The position numbers and the translations under genes are program-made. A stretch of 37,297 nt of DNA from an uncultured Sphingomonadales bacterium. GTDB lineage: Bacteria; Pseudomonadota; Alphaproteobacteria; Sphingomonadales; Sphingomonadaceae. The stretch is taken from NCBI GenBank assembly GCA_903923465.1, contig CAIXXP010000187.1, forward strand, positions 1-37,297, written 5' to 3'. The notes beneath the pieces are model-generated. The model worked only from the letters and a program-made list of their open reading frames with translations, searched no databases and was not told the origin of the DNA. How positions within the stretch are numbered: position 1 is the stretch's first letter; the number at the start of each line of letters is the position of its first letter. Shown here piece by piece: positions 1 to 8,737 of the stretch.

Positions 1-473
<473 letters not shown>

Positions 474-1259
474 ATGGAACTTAACAGCAGTATTTCGGCC
501 GTCGTCACCGGTGGCGCTTCGGGCCTCGGCCGGGCCTCGGCCTATGCCCTGGCAGCGCAGGGCGTCAAGGTCGCCGTGTTCGATCTGAACGAGGAAGGCG
601 GCGCGGCCGTGGCCAAGGACATTGGCGGCACCTTCCACAAGGTCAACATTCTGGACGAGGCTGCGGTGCTGGCTGGCTTTGAAGCCGCCCGCGCCGCCAA
701 CGGTCAGGAGCGCATCCTCGTGCACTGCGCGCAGATCTCGCGCGGCGGCAAGACCGTGTCCCGCGACAAGGAAACCGGCGGCTTCAAGCGCTTTTCCACC
801 GAGGATTTCGAATTCTCGGCCAAGGGCATTCTGGTGGCCAGCTATCGTCTCGCCTCGATTTCCGCGCTGGGCATGGCCGCCGCCGAACCGCTGAACGAGG
901 ATGGCGAGCGCGGCTGCATCACGCTCACCGCCTCTGCCGCCGCGCAGGACGCGCAGATCGGCCAGGTCGCCTATGGTTCGGGCAAGGCGGGCGTGAACGG
1001 CCTGGTGTTGCCGATTGCCCGTGACCTGATGGACCTCGGCATCCGCTGCAACTCGATCATGCCCGGCATCTTCGCCACCCCGCCGATGCTCGGCGTGCCG
1101 CCCAAGGTGCTCGAAGTGCTGTCGGCCTCGGTGCCTTTCCCCAAGCGCCTGGGCAAGCCCGAGGAATTCGGCAGCCTGGTCGTGGAGCTGAACCGCAACA
1201 GCTATTTCAACGGCCAGAACATCCGGCTCGACGGCGCCATCCGCATGCCGCCGCGCTGA
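474..1259 (+). CDS. Short-chain dehydrogenase/reductase, HSD10-like
   Basis: The protein has 261 residues and a Rossmann fold: TGGASGLGRA (residues 12-21) binds NAD(P), and S154, Y167 and K171 match the SDR catalytic Ser/Tyr/Lys. Length and overall pattern resemble 3-hydroxyacyl-CoA dehydrogenase type 2 / 17-beta-HSD10, so oxidation of a hydroxyacyl-CoA or hydroxysteroid is plausible. I chose ATG 474 because it immediately precedes the fold; an upstream in-frame ATG at 381 would add 31 unlike residues and overlap the promoter region. Oddities: the usual NNAG motif is HCAQ (residues 84-87), and the Asn of the catalytic tetrad appears to be Ser near 115. The gene is followed after 64 bp by an enoyl-CoA hydratase on the same strand, probably co-transcribed. 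Family is sure; substrate is not. Confidence 0.85.
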   Translation: MELNSSISAVVTGGASGLGRASAYALAAQGVKVAVFDLNEEGGAAVAKDIGGTFHKVNILDEAAVLAGFEAARAANGQERILVHCAQISRGGKTVSRDKETGGFKRFSTEDFEFSAKGILVASYRLASISALGMAAAEPLNEDGERGCITLTASAAAQDAQIGQVAYGSGKAGVNGLVLPIARDLMDLGIRCNSIMPGIFATPPMLGVPPKVLEVLSASVPFPKRLGKPEEFGSLVVELNRNSYFNGQNIRLDGAIRMPPR

Positions 1260-1326
1260 TGCAAGGCCCAACTGGTGACGCCGCCGCGCTGATGCAAGGC
1301 CTAACCGTGACGCCGCCGCGCTGATG
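1248..1326. repeat. Imperfect tandem duplication at the SDR stop / hydratase start junction
   Basis: Units 1248-1280 (33 bp) and 1281-1312 (32 bp) differ by few bases and are followed by a 14-bp partial third copy (1313-1326). Each unit begins CCGCCGCGCTGATG, so the SDR stop codon with an overlapping ATG is repeated three times; the third ATG (1324) is the start of the enoyl-CoA hydratase. Confidence 0.85.
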
Positions 1327-2103
1327 ACGGACCTCGTCCTGCTGGAGCGCCGCGGCGCAATCGCCGTTGTCACGCTCAACCGTCCGGAGGCGATGAACGC
1401 GCTTTCGGTGGCGTTGCGCGCGGCGCTCTCGCAGGTGATGGTGGCGGTGAATGCCGACCCGTCGATCCACGCGGTGGTGCTCACCGGCGCGGGGCAGCGG
1501 GCCTTCACCGCCGGGCTGGACCTGAAAGAGCTGGGCAGCGAGCCCACCGCCCTGCGCGGCGCCAATGCCACCACGCCGGAGGAGAACCCGGTGCTGGCGA
1601 TCGAAATGTGCCACCAGCCGGTGATTGGCGCCATCAACGGCGTGGCGATCACCGGCGGCTTTGAGCTGGCACTGGCCTGCGACATCCTGATCGCCTCCAC
1701 CAGCGCCCGTTTTGCCGACACCCATTCGCGCGTGGGGCTGATGCCGGGCTGGGGCCTGTCGCAGAAGCTGTCGCGCATTATCGGCCTGTCGCGCGCGAAG
1801 GAACTGTCGTTTTCCGGCAATTTCATCGACGCGCATACGGCGGAGCGCTGGGGGCTGGTGAACCGGGTGGTGGAGCCTGACGAGCTGCTGCCCGCCGCCG
1901 TCCGCCTGGCCGAGGATATTGTCAGCGGCGATGCGGCGTTTATCACCCGCTACAAGGCGCTGATGAACGATGGCTATGGCATGACGCTGGCCGAAGGGCT
2001 GGCGCTGGAACACGCCCGGTCGCTGCCCTATAACAGCGCCAAGACCCCTGAGGATTTGGAGGCCACGCGGGCGGCGGTGATTGCGCGGGGGCGCAAACAG
2101 TAG
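1324..2103 (+). CDS. Enoyl-CoA hydratase/isomerase family protein (crotonase)
   Basis: This is a 259-residue crotonase. AFTAGLDL (60-67) and ITGGFELALACD (109-120) form the CoA-binding and oxyanion-hole region, and MPGWG (140-144) follows. Of the two glutamates of classical enoyl-CoA hydratase, E114 is kept but the second position is S135 (in ADTHSRVG). This variant is common in EchA-type paralogues and could mean isomerase, hydrolase or weak hydratase activity. The ATG at 1324 has no obvious ribosome site; it lies in the third copy of a tandem repeat whose TGATG resembles a reinitiation junction, suggesting coupling to the upstream SDR. The gene ends convergently with the nitronate monooxygenase at 2362. 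Confidence 0.87.
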   Translation: MTDLVLLERRGAIAVVTLNRPEAMNALSVALRAALSQVMVAVNADPSIHAVVLTGAGQRAFTAGLDLKELGSEPTALRGANATTPEENPVLAIEMCHQPVIGAINGVAITGGFELALACDILIASTSARFADTHSRVGLMPGWGLSQKLSRIIGLSRAKELSFSGNFIDAHTAERWGLVNRVVEPDELLPAAVRLAEDIVSGDAAFITRYKALMNDGYGMTLAEGLALEHARSLPYNSAKTPEDLEATRAAVIARGRKQ

Positions 2104-2118
2104 GGGAAAATAGGGGTA

Positions 2119-2332
2119 GTCTTGGGGGTGGCGTTGAATGTGCCGATTTGCTGCTGCAAATCGGTTGGCACCCCAAACCCCATTACTGTGTGGCTTTGTG
2201 CATTGGCCGCGGAGTCGCGCCTTGCCGCGCAGCGGCTTTGATGCGTGCGGTGCGGAGAGGTTGTGCGCGCCGCCGCCACCCCCGCAATCTCTCGCCGGGA
2301 GACGTAAAGGGGTGCAGGGGCGAGCCCCTGCT
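2119..2332. repeat. Dispersed intergenic repeat, copy 1 (diverged, with inserted hairpin)
   Basis: This fills the convergent junction between the hydratase (ends 2103) and the nitronate monooxygenase (ends 2362). It shares with the copies near 21587 and 32583 an opening CTTGGGGGTG, the string CACCCCAAACCCC plus ATTACTG, a middle GCGGCT block and a closing palindrome at 2314-2331 (GCAGGGGC-GA-GCCCCTGC). In this copy the first hairpin is interrupted by a perfect stem CCGATTTGC / GCAAATCGG (2143-2151 / 2156-2164, loop TGCT), nested inside the outer arms. Its ends could also act as bidirectional terminators. Confidence 0.75.
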
Positions 2333-2361
2333 ATGTGCCCCCTTTACTCCCCCTTAAAACC

Positions 2362-3330
2362 CTACATCGCCGCCAGCTTCGCCCGCACCGCCTCTGCCTG
2401 GGCCATGATGGATTTCACCACATCGGCGCAGCTGGCCACCTCGTGGATCAGTGCCTGGCTCTGGCCGCTGGTCCAGATGCCGCCGTCCATGTCGCCATCG
2501 CGCAGCACGTTCTCGCGGCCGCGCACGCCGGCCATGAGGTCGCGCACGTCGGCGAAGGTCTTGGTGGGGTCCTGCTGGATGCGGGCGACCTCTTCCGAGA
2601 CGGCGTTGCGGGCGACGCGGGCGGTGTTGCGCAAAGTGCGGCCGACCAGCACCGTGTCCATCTCGGTGTTGTCGACGATGCGCTGCTTGACGTTGGGGTG
2701 GATTTTCGCCTCGAGGGTGGCGCAAAAGCGGGTGCCCATGTTGACGCCCGCCGCGCCCAGCGCCAGCGCCGCGATCAGCCCGCGCCCGTCCGCCATGCCG
2801 CCCGAGGCGATGACCGGCACGTTCACCGCATCCACTGTGGCCGGCAGCAGCACCACCAGCCCGACATCGTCCTCACCGGGGTGGCCGGCGCATTCGAAAC
2901 CATCGATGCTGATGATATCCACGCCCTTGGCCACCGCCGAGACGGCGTGGCGCACCGAGGTGCATTTGTGGATGATCTTGACGCCCGCTTCCTTCAGGCG
3001 GGGAATGTGATCGGTGGGGGCGCGGCCGGCGGTTTCCACCACCGTCACCCCGCCGGCAATGATCGCCTCGCGGTAGTCGTCATAGGGAATGGGGTTGATC
3101 GAGGGCAGCAGCGTCAGGTTCACGCCGAAGGGCTGGTCGGTCAGCTTGCGCACCCGCTGGATTTCCTCGAGCAGCGCGTCGCCACTGGGATACATATGCG
3201 CGGTGATGAAGCCGAGAGCGCCGGCATTGGCGACGGCGGCCACCAGATCGCCATAGCCCACGCCGGTCATCCCGCCCATGACGATGGGGGTCTGAACGCC
3301 AAACATTTCGGTGATTGCTGTCTTGATCAT
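2362..3330 (-). CDS. Nitronate monooxygenase family FMN-dependent oxidoreductase
   Basis: This is a 322-residue TIM-barrel flavoprotein and the last gene of the minus-strand catabolic array. GVQTPIVMGGM at the N-terminus, the FECAGHPGEDD segment with the probable catalytic base H150, and the FMN-phosphate motif IASGGMADGRG (174-184) followed by GAAGVNMGTRF are all typical of the nitronate monooxygenase / FabK-like family. I start at ATG 3330 (GGATCG upstream); upstream in-frame residues are unlike the family. There is a 101-bp gap to the preceding dienoyl-CoA reductase gene. In steroid-degrading bacteria a member of this superfamily (IpdC) acts on ring-derived acyl-CoAs; the present protein is shorter and cannot be equated with it by eye. 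Family certain, substrate unknown. Confidence 0.87.
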   Translation of the reverse strand: MIKTAITEMFGVQTPIVMGGMTGVGYGDLVAAVANAGALGFITAHMYPSGDALLEEIQRVRKLTDQPFGVNLTLLPSINPIPYDDYREAIIAGGVTVVETAGRAPTDHIPRLKEAGVKIIHKCTSVRHAVSAVAKGVDIISIDGFECAGHPGEDDVGLVVLLPATVDAVNVPVIASGGMADGRGLIAALALGAAGVNMGTRFCATLEAKIHPNVKQRIVDNTEMDTVLVGRTLRNTARVARNAVSEEVARIQQDPTKTFADVRDLMAGVRGRENVLRDGDMDGGIWTSGQSQALIHEVASCADVVKSIMAQAEAVRAKLAAM

Positions 3331-3431
3331 CGTTCGATCCATTTCATGAAGGGCTTGATGGGCGGGTATTGCCATTTTCGGCGGCGCCGCAAGTGGTGTT
3401 TGCGGGCGCGGCGCCTCGTGGCGGCGGGCGG

Positions 3432-4232
3432 TCAGGTGAAGCGGAAATTGGATTGCGATCCGCCGGTGAGGATCGAGGCGCCATCGCAGGGGATGATTGC
3501 GCCGCTGATGTAGCGGGCGCTTTCCGTCGACAGGAAGATCGCCAGTTCGGCAATGTCGCGCTTCTCGCCGTAATGGCCGAGCGGGATGGTGGCGATGTAG
3601 GCGGCCTCGGCCTCGCCGCCCGGCATCAGGCGGCGCATGCCTTCGGTATCGGCGATGGGGCCGGGGGAAATGGCGTTCACCCGCACGCCGTGTGGCCCCC
3701 ACTCCATCGCCAGGCACTGGGTGACCATGTTGACGCCGGCCTTGGCGGCGCAGGCGTGGATCTGGCCGGCCATGGGCTGCACGGCCTGCCCGGCGGTGAT
3801 GGCAATCAGCGATGCGCCGGGCTTGGCGATGTGGTCGAAGCTGGCGCGGAACACATTGAACGTGCCGAGCAGGTCGATGTCGATGACGGTCTTGAAGCCA
3901 TTGGCCGAAAGGGCGGCGGCGGGCGCGATGAAGTTGCCCGCCGCGCCCGACAGCACAATGTCGATCGGCCCCCAGCGGGTGGCGGTGGCGGCCAGGGCGG
4001 CCTCCACGGCGGCATAGTCCCGCACATCGGCGGCGGTGCCGACGGCGTCATAGCCCTTGTCGCGCAAGGCACGCGCGGCGGCCTCGATCTTTTCCGGCGA
4101 GCGGCTGATCAGTGCCAATTTCGCACCGGCCGCGGCAAAGCCCTCGGCCACGCCGAGATTGATGCCGCTCGACCCGCCCGCGATAAAGGCGACCTTGCCC
4201 GCCAGCACCGCATTGCCCAAAGATGATTGCAT
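3432..4232 (-). CDS. SDR-type 2,4-dienoyl-CoA reductase (DECR2-like)
   Basis: The 266-residue SDR has cofactor motif AGGSSGIN (18-25). Segments SGAAGNFIAPAAALSANGFK (95-114) and SPGPIADTEGMRRL closely resemble peroxisomal 2,4-dienoyl-CoA reductase. As in that family the canonical SDR tyrosine is missing: the YxxxK position reads H159-A-C-A-A-K164. By analogy it would reduce 2,4-dienoyl-CoA with NADPH, removing double bonds that block beta-oxidation. The start at 4232 is preceded by AGAGGA. It lies 36 bp after the Nudix gene and 101 bp before the nitronate monooxygenase in the same array. A relative reducing another unsaturated acyl-CoA is possible. Confidence 0.84.
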   Translation of the reverse strand: MQSSLGNAVLAGKVAFIAGGSSGINLGVAEGFAAAGAKLALISRSPEKIEAAARALRDKGYDAVGTAADVRDYAAVEAALAATATRWGPIDIVLSGAAGNFIAPAAALSANGFKTVIDIDLLGTFNVFRASFDHIAKPGASLIAITAGQAVQPMAGQIHACAAKAGVNMVTQCLAMEWGPHGVRVNAISPGPIADTEGMRRLMPGGEAEAAYIATIPLGHYGEKRDIAELAIFLSTESARYISGAIIPCDGASILTGGSQSNFRFT

Positions 4233-4268
4233 CAGCCTGTTCCTCTCGATCTCGACGGATTGCCTGCG

Positions 4269-5054
4269 CTATGGCGCCCAGCGCACGAAACCCTCGCATA
4301 CCGGATAGCCGGCCGCCTCGGGAATGCGCACCATGATGCCGCCCTCCACCCGTTCGACGGCCGGGTGAACGGGAAATGCCTGCCGCCGCCGCGCCGCCGC
4401 CAGCGCCTCGTCGACGCTGCGGCTTTCGGCCAGTCGGTGCAGGTTGGCCCTCGTGGAAAACACCACCTCGCGCTCGTCGCGCTCGGCGCTGGCGATGGCC
4501 TCCTGAGGGCTGATCCACTCGGCGTGCACGGTTTCGCTGCCATCGCAACGGGGCACCTGGCCCTCGGGCGCGCGGGCGGCGAGGAAGTGGGTGTCCCAGC
4601 GTTTGGGCGAGCCCGGCGGCGTGACCCAATGACCGAAATGGACCACTTCCGGGAGGGCGAAGCGCGCGCCGATCCGGTCCATCAGCGGGGGCAGGGGTTT
4701 GCCGTGCGGGGCCTCGTCGTCCAGCGCCACTGGCCCGCAGCCCGCCAGCACGCCCGCCTCTTCCCAGCATTCGCGCAGCGCGGCGATGCGCACCGCCCGC
4801 TCCCAATCGGTCAGTTCGTCGGGGGCGTTGGAGCAGCGCGCGTGCCAGTGGTCGGCCCAGTCGTCGGCATCGACCACGCCGCCGGGAAACACCAGGGCCG
4901 AGGGGAAATAGCCTTGCGCGTTGCGCTCGACCATCAGCACCTCGATTGGCCAGGGTTTCGCCGGCGTGTCACGCAGCAGCAGCACCGTGGCCGCAAGGCG
5001 CGGCTTCAGCGGCACTGGCGCGGCCGAGCCGCCGGGACCTTGCGCCTGCGTCAA
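4269..5054 (-). CDS. Nudix hydrolase, NUDT19/CoA-diphosphatase-like
   Basis: This 261-residue protein has a split Nudix box: FPGG (56-59) is followed by about 34 inserted residues and then RECWEEAG (94-101), giving the metal-binding R-E-x-x-E-E core. A long insertion at this point is a feature of NUDT19-type acyl-CoA/CoA diphosphatases, and the acyl-CoA operon context fits cleavage of CoA or acyl-CoA to phosphopantetheine products, for pool control or salvage. The start is TTG at 5054, overlapping the stop of the upstream fusion gene (TTGA), which suggests translational coupling; a GTG about 13 codons in is an alternative. The substrate is inferred from architecture and neighbours only. Confidence 0.8.
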   Translation of the reverse strand: MTQAQGPGGSAAPVPLKPRLAATVLLLRDTPAKPWPIEVLMVERNAQGYFPSALVFPGGVVDADDWADHWHARCSNAPDELTDWERAVRIAALRECWEEAGVLAGCGPVALDDEAPHGKPLPPLMDRIGARFALPEVVHFGHWVTPPGSPKRWDTHFLAARAPEGQVPRCDGSETVHAEWISPQEAIASAERDEREVVFSTRANLHRLAESRSVDEALAAARRRQAFPVHPAVERVEGGIMVRIPEAAGYPVCEGFVRWAP

Positions 5055-7096
5055 CGGGTGAAGCTGCCGCCGCTGGAGGCTTTTTCCACGAGCAGTTTTG
5101 CCGGTTCCATCCCCATGGCCCGCAGCCCCTCGACGATCTTGTGGAGGCCCACCGTGTCGGCCCAGAACATCGGACCGCCGGTGTAGACGGGCCAGCCATA
5201 GCCGAGGATGCAGGCGACGTCGATGTCGCTGGCGCGGATGGCGATGCCCTCTTCCAGCACCCCGGCGCCCTCGTTGACCACCGGATAGAGCAGCCGCGCG
5301 ACGATGTCCTCGGGCGCCAATTCCAGCTTTTCGGTGATGCCCCGGAACGCGGCGTAATCGGCAATGGCCTTGGCCGCCACCGGCGAGGGCGCGGAGCGGC
5401 GCTTCTCGTCGTAATCATAGAAGCCGCCATTCTTCTTTTGCCCGAGCCGGTCCAGCGCGACGAGATCGCCGCGCAGCGTGCGCTCGGTATCGCCACGGCC
5501 CACCACGTCCAGCCCCACCAGATCGAACATCTGGAACGGGCCCATGCCAAAGCCATAATCGTAGATGGCGGTGTCGATTTCCTGTGGGCTGGGGCCGCGC
5601 AGCACCAGTTCTTCGGCCGCCTGGGTGCGGGGGCTCATCACCCGGTTGGCGATGAAGCCGTGGCACACCCGGGCCAGCACCGGCACCTTGCCGATGGTTT
5701 TGGCCAGACCCATGGCGGTGGCAATCACCTCGGGCGCGGTTTTCGCGCCGCGCACCACTTCCAGCAGCCGCATGACATTGGCCGGCGAGAAGAAATGCAG
5801 CCCCACCACCGCTTCCGGGCGGCGGGTGGCGGCGGCGATGGCGTCGAGATCGAGGAAGGAGGTGTTCGAGGCGAGGATCGCGCCCGGCTTGGCGATGGCG
5901 TCGAGCTTGGCGAAGATATCCTGCTTCACGCCCATTTCCTCGAACACCGCTTCGATCACGAGATCGACCGCGTTCAGAGCCTCCAGCCCCAATGCCGGGG
6001 TGATCAGCGCCATGCGCTGCTCAACCTGCCCGGGCGTGATGGACCCCCGGGCGGCGGAGTTTTCGTAGTTCTTGCGGATGACACCGAGGCCGCGATCCAG
6101 CGCCGCCTGGCTCATTTCCACCAGCGTGACGGGGATGCCGACATTGAGGAAGTTCATGGTGATGCCGCCGCCCATGGTGCCCGCGCCGATAACGCCAAGG
6201 GTGGCAATGGGCAGGGTGGGGGTGCCCTTGGGCAGATCCGGCACCTTGGCGCTTTCGCGCTCGGCGAAGAAGTCATAGCGCTGGGCGGCGCTTTGCGTGC
6301 CGTTCAACAGTTCGTAGAACAGCTCGCGCTCGCGCTCGATGCCCTGATCGAAGGGCAGCTCAACCGCGGCTTGCACCGCCTTGATGATGTTTTCCGGCGC
6401 CTTGAAACCGCGCAGGGTGCGGGCATTGGCCTTGATGAAATCGCTGAAGATCTCGGGATGGGCGCGGGCGGGTTCCACCTTCTCCTGCCGGTCGCGCACG
6501 CGCTGCAGCGGCTTGCCCTCGGCCAGAAGCTTGCGGGCAAAGGCAATGGCGTCCTCGCGCAGCCGCCCCTCTTGCGCCAGCGCATCGAGCATGCCCAGCT
6601 CCAGCGCCTTTGGCGCGGGGATGGGCGCGCCCTTCACCATGATGTCGAGCGCGGCCTGCGGGCCGACGATGCGCGGCAGGCGCTGGGTGCCGCCGGCGCC
6701 CGGCAGCAGGCCGAGATTCACCTCCGGCAGTCCCACGCGGGCCGAAGGCACGGCGATGCGATAGTGGCAGATCAGCGCCAGTTCAAAGCCGCCGCCCAGC
6801 GCCGTGCCATGGATCGCGGCGACAACCGGCTTGGTGCCCTGCTCGATGATGTCGAACACCGCCAGCAGGTCGGGCTCCTTGGGCGGCTGGCCCAGTTCGG
6901 TAATCTCGGCGCCGGCAAAGAAGGTGCGCCCGGCGCAGATCAGCACGATCGCCTTCACCGTGTCGTCGGCGGCAAATTTGCGAAAGCCCTCGTCCAGCCC
7001 CAGCCTGGCGTGAATGCTCAGCGAATTGACCGGCGGCGAATCGATGGTGATGATGCCAATGCCATCCTCGACATCGAACTTGCCTGCTCCACTCAT
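5051..7096 (-). CDS. Bifunctional enoyl-CoA hydratase / 3-hydroxyacyl-CoA dehydrogenase
   Basis: The 681-residue fusion resembles FadB/FadJ and peroxisomal multifunctional enzyme 1. Residues 1-190 form a crotonase domain with both catalytic glutamates present (E105 in GGGFELAL, E125 in GLPEVNLG) and [10 protein letters not shown] Rossmann NAD domain begins near 298 ([11 protein letters not shown], 301-311), and [11 protein letters not shown] holds the catalytic His434. Two C-terminal 3-hydroxyacyl-CoA dehydrogenase helical domains follow. It would hydrate trans-2-enoyl-CoA and oxidise the 3-hydroxy product in the cytoplasm. GGAG lies 8 bases before ATG 7096. It sits in the middle of the array, 29 bp after a crotonase, and overlaps the Nudix start. 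The only crotonase domain in this array with both glutamates is this one, so it is probably the main hydratase. Confidence 0.92.
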   Translation of the reverse strand: MSGAGKFDVEDGIGIITIDSPPVNSLSIHARLGLDEGFRKFAADDTVKAIVLICAGRTFFAGAEITELGQPPKEPDLLAVFDIIEQGTKPVVAAIHGTALGGGFELALICHYRIAVPSARVGLPEVNLGLLPGAGGTQRLPRIVGPQAALDIMVKGAPIPAPKALELGMLDALAQEGRLREDAIAFARKLLAEGKPLQRVRDRQEKVEPARAHPEIFSDFIKANARTLRGFKAPENIIKAVQAAVELPFDQGIERERELFYELLNGTQSAAQRYDFFAERESAKVPDLPKGTPTLPIATLGVIGAGTMGGGITMNFLNVGIPVTLVEMSQAALDRGLGVIRKNYENSAARGSITPGQVEQRMALITPALGLEALNAVDLVIEAVFEEMGVKQDIFAKLDAIAKPGAILASNTSFLDLDAIAAATRRPEAVVGLHFFSPANVMRLLEVVRGAKTAPEVIATAMGLAKTIGKVPVLARVCHGFIANRVMSPRTQAAEELVLRGPSPQEIDTAIYDYGFGMGPFQMFDLVGLDVVGRGDTERTLRGDLVALDRLGQKKNGGFYDYDEKRRSAPSPVAAKAIADYAAFRGITEKLELAPEDIVARLLYPVVNEGAGVLEEGIAIRASDIDVACILGYGWPVYTGGPMFWADTVGLHKIVEGLRAMGMEPAKLLVEKASSGGSFTR

Positions 7097-7125
7097 TATA
7101 ATCTCCGTGCTGTGGCCGGGCCGGT

Positions 7126-7908
7126 TTAGCGGCCCTTGAATTCAGGTTTGCGCTTGCCGAGGAAGGCGGTGACGCCCTCGGCGAAATCCTCGCTGCGGCA
7201 GGCCTTGCGCTGAAACAGGCGCTCGTTGGTGAGGGCCGTCTCCAGGCTCTCGTCGAGCGCGTTCCACGCCTGTTGCTTGATGAAGGCGAGGCTGCGGGGG
7301 CCGGCGGCCAGTTCGCGGGCAATGGCCATGGCGCTGGCCTCCACGTCGTCGTCGGGCACCATTTCGGTGATCAGGCCCCAGTCGAGCGCCTGGCGCGCGG
7401 GGATCTTCTTGCCGCGCAGCATCACGTCCATCGCGCGCACCCGGCCGATGGCGCGGGAGAGCAGATAGGACGAGCCGCCATCGGGCAGCAGGCCGACATG
7501 ACGGAAAGCGAAGAAGAAATAGGCGCCCTCGCCGCAGACGATGATATCGCCCGACAGCGCCAGGCCGCAGCCCACGCCCGCCGCCGCGCCGCGCACGGCG
7601 GTGACGACCGGCAGCTCCATCGTCTTGATCGCCACCACCGCCGGGTTCAGCCAGCGATCCAGCGCGCGGCCGACATCGCGTAGCGGATCGCCAAGGTTCT
7701 TGGCGGCAACGCCGAGGTTGGCCCCGGAACAGAAGGCGCGGCCCTCGCCGGTGAGGACAATGGCGCGGGCCTCCAGCGTGGCGCGGTCCAGCGCGTCGAG
7801 CAACTCGGCGCTCATTGTCTCGTTGGAGGCATTGAGCGTTTCGGGATCGTCGAGCGCGATGCGCGCCACGCCGTCCGCCAGCGTATAATTGATGAAGCGA
7901 TAGTCCAT
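7126..7908 (-). CDS. Crotonase-family isomerase, PaaG-like
   Basis: This is a 260-residue crotonase. Neither hydratase glutamate is present: the sites read GVGCGLALSG (111-120) and FFFAFRHVG (131-139). Instead it has LLPDGGSS with D143 at the position of the catalytic Asp of PaaG (1,2-epoxyphenylacetyl-CoA isomerase). The C-terminal half (LDWGLI, LAFIKQQAWNA, CRSEDFAEGVTAFLGKRKPEF) also follows PaaG. A double-bond or oxepin-type isomerase is therefore more likely than a hydratase. The start at 7908 is supported by GAGAGG 11 bases upstream; a longer upstream frame is only a shadow of the next gene. It lies 13 bp after its neighbour and is surely co-transcribed. It need not act on phenylacetyl-CoA: no other paa-type gene is here. 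Confidence 0.85.
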   Translation of the reverse strand: MDYRFINYTLADGVARIALDDPETLNASNETMSAELLDALDRATLEARAIVLTGEGRAFCSGANLGVAAKNLGDPLRDVGRALDRWLNPAVVAIKTMELPVVTAVRGAAAGVGCGLALSGDIIVCGEGAYFFFAFRHVGLLPDGGSSYLLSRAIGRVRAMDVMLRGKKIPARQALDWGLITEMVPDDDVEASAMAIARELAAGPRSLAFIKQQAWNALDESLETALTNERLFQRKACRSEDFAEGVTAFLGKRKPEFKGR

Positions 7909-7921
7909 GATGATGGGCCTC

Positions 7922-8713
7922 TCAGAGCTCGATGTCGCGGAATTGGGCGCTGCGTTTTTCCGCATGGGCGGCCAGCGCCTCGCGGTGGTTGGCCGAAGCC
8001 AGCAACGCGGTCTGCTCCACCGATTCGGCCAGCAGAATATCGGCGTTGCTGGTGCTGGGCGGCAGGTTGAGCATGCGCTTGGCCGCGCGGATCGCGTCGG
8101 GGCTGGACGAGGCGATGGCGCGGGCCGCCTCCAGCGCGGCGGCGCGTGGGTCTTCGGCCAGACGGGTGACCAGGCCGAGTTCCGCTGCTTCCGTGCCCGG
8201 GATGCGCCGCCCGGTAAAGACGATGTCGCGCGCCACATCGTCGCGCACCAGGCCGCGCAGCAGGGCGAAGCCGGCGACATCGGGCACCATGCCCCAGCGC
8301 ATTTCCATCAGCGAGATATCGGCGGCGGGGCTGGCGATGCGGATGTCGGCGCCCAGCATCAGCTGGCAGCCAGCGCCAAAGGCCACACCCTGCACCGCCG
8401 CGATCACCGGCACCGGCAGGCAGCGCCAGCCCCAGGCGATCGACTGGAACAGATTGGCCTCGCCATGGGTCCGCGGCATCAGGTTCTTCAATTCGGGCGA
8501 GTTGGCCAGCGCGGCCAGGTCAATCCCCGCGCAAAAACCGCGCCCCTCGCCGGAGAGAACCACGCAGCGCACATCGGCCCGCATGCCCAGCGCCTGCGCC
8601 GCCGCAGCCAGGGCGTGAAACATGGGCACGTCGAGCGCGTTCATCTTGTCCGGCCTGTGCAGCCGTACTTCGGCCACGCCGGCCTCCACGCTCACGCCAA
8701 TCCTGCTGTCCAT
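7922..8713 (-). CDS. Enoyl-CoA hydratase/isomerase family protein (dienoyl-CoA isomerase-like residues)
   Basis: This is a 263-residue crotonase with GFCAGIDL (59-66) and FGAGCQLMLGADI (112-124). The first classical glutamate is replaced by Q117, the second is kept as E137 (SLMEMRWG), and there is an extra acidic residue D145 in MVPDVAG. An E-plus-D arrangement at these positions is reminiscent of delta3,5-delta2,4-dienoyl-CoA isomerase (ECH1), though the ECH1 Asp at the first position is absent. With a DECR2-like reductase in the same operon, handling of misplaced double bonds is a reasonable guess. A strong AGGAGAGG site precedes ATG 8713. Short gaps on both sides (13 and 24 bp) place it firmly in the array. 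Confidence 0.84.
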   Translation of the reverse strand: MDSRIGVSVEAGVAEVRLHRPDKMNALDVPMFHALAAAAQALGMRADVRCVVLSGEGRGFCAGIDLAALANSPELKNLMPRTHGEANLFQSIAWGWRCLPVPVIAAVQGVAFGAGCQLMLGADIRIASPAADISLMEMRWGMVPDVAGFALLRGLVRDDVARDIVFTGRRIPGTEAAELGLVTRLAEDPRAAALEAARAIASSSPDAIRAAKRMLNLPPSTSNADILLAESVEQTALLASANHREALAAHAEKRSAQFRDIEL

Positions 8714-8737
8714 GAAACCTCTCCTGAGCCGCGGCTG

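Noticed and set aside
4946..7129. Plus-strand 727-codon open frame
   Set aside because: Mirror frame of the FadB-like fusion gene; His/Gly/Arg-rich with no domain.
7126..7908. Phenylacetate degradation locus, because of the PaaG- and PaaI-like genes
   Set aside because: No PaaABCDE oxygenase, PaaK or PaaZ; the resemblance is at family level only.
7126..8280. Longer version of the PaaG-like gene starting inside the upstream crotonase
   Set aside because: The extra 124 residues are out-of-frame reading of the neighbouring gene; the ribosome site supports ATG 7908.
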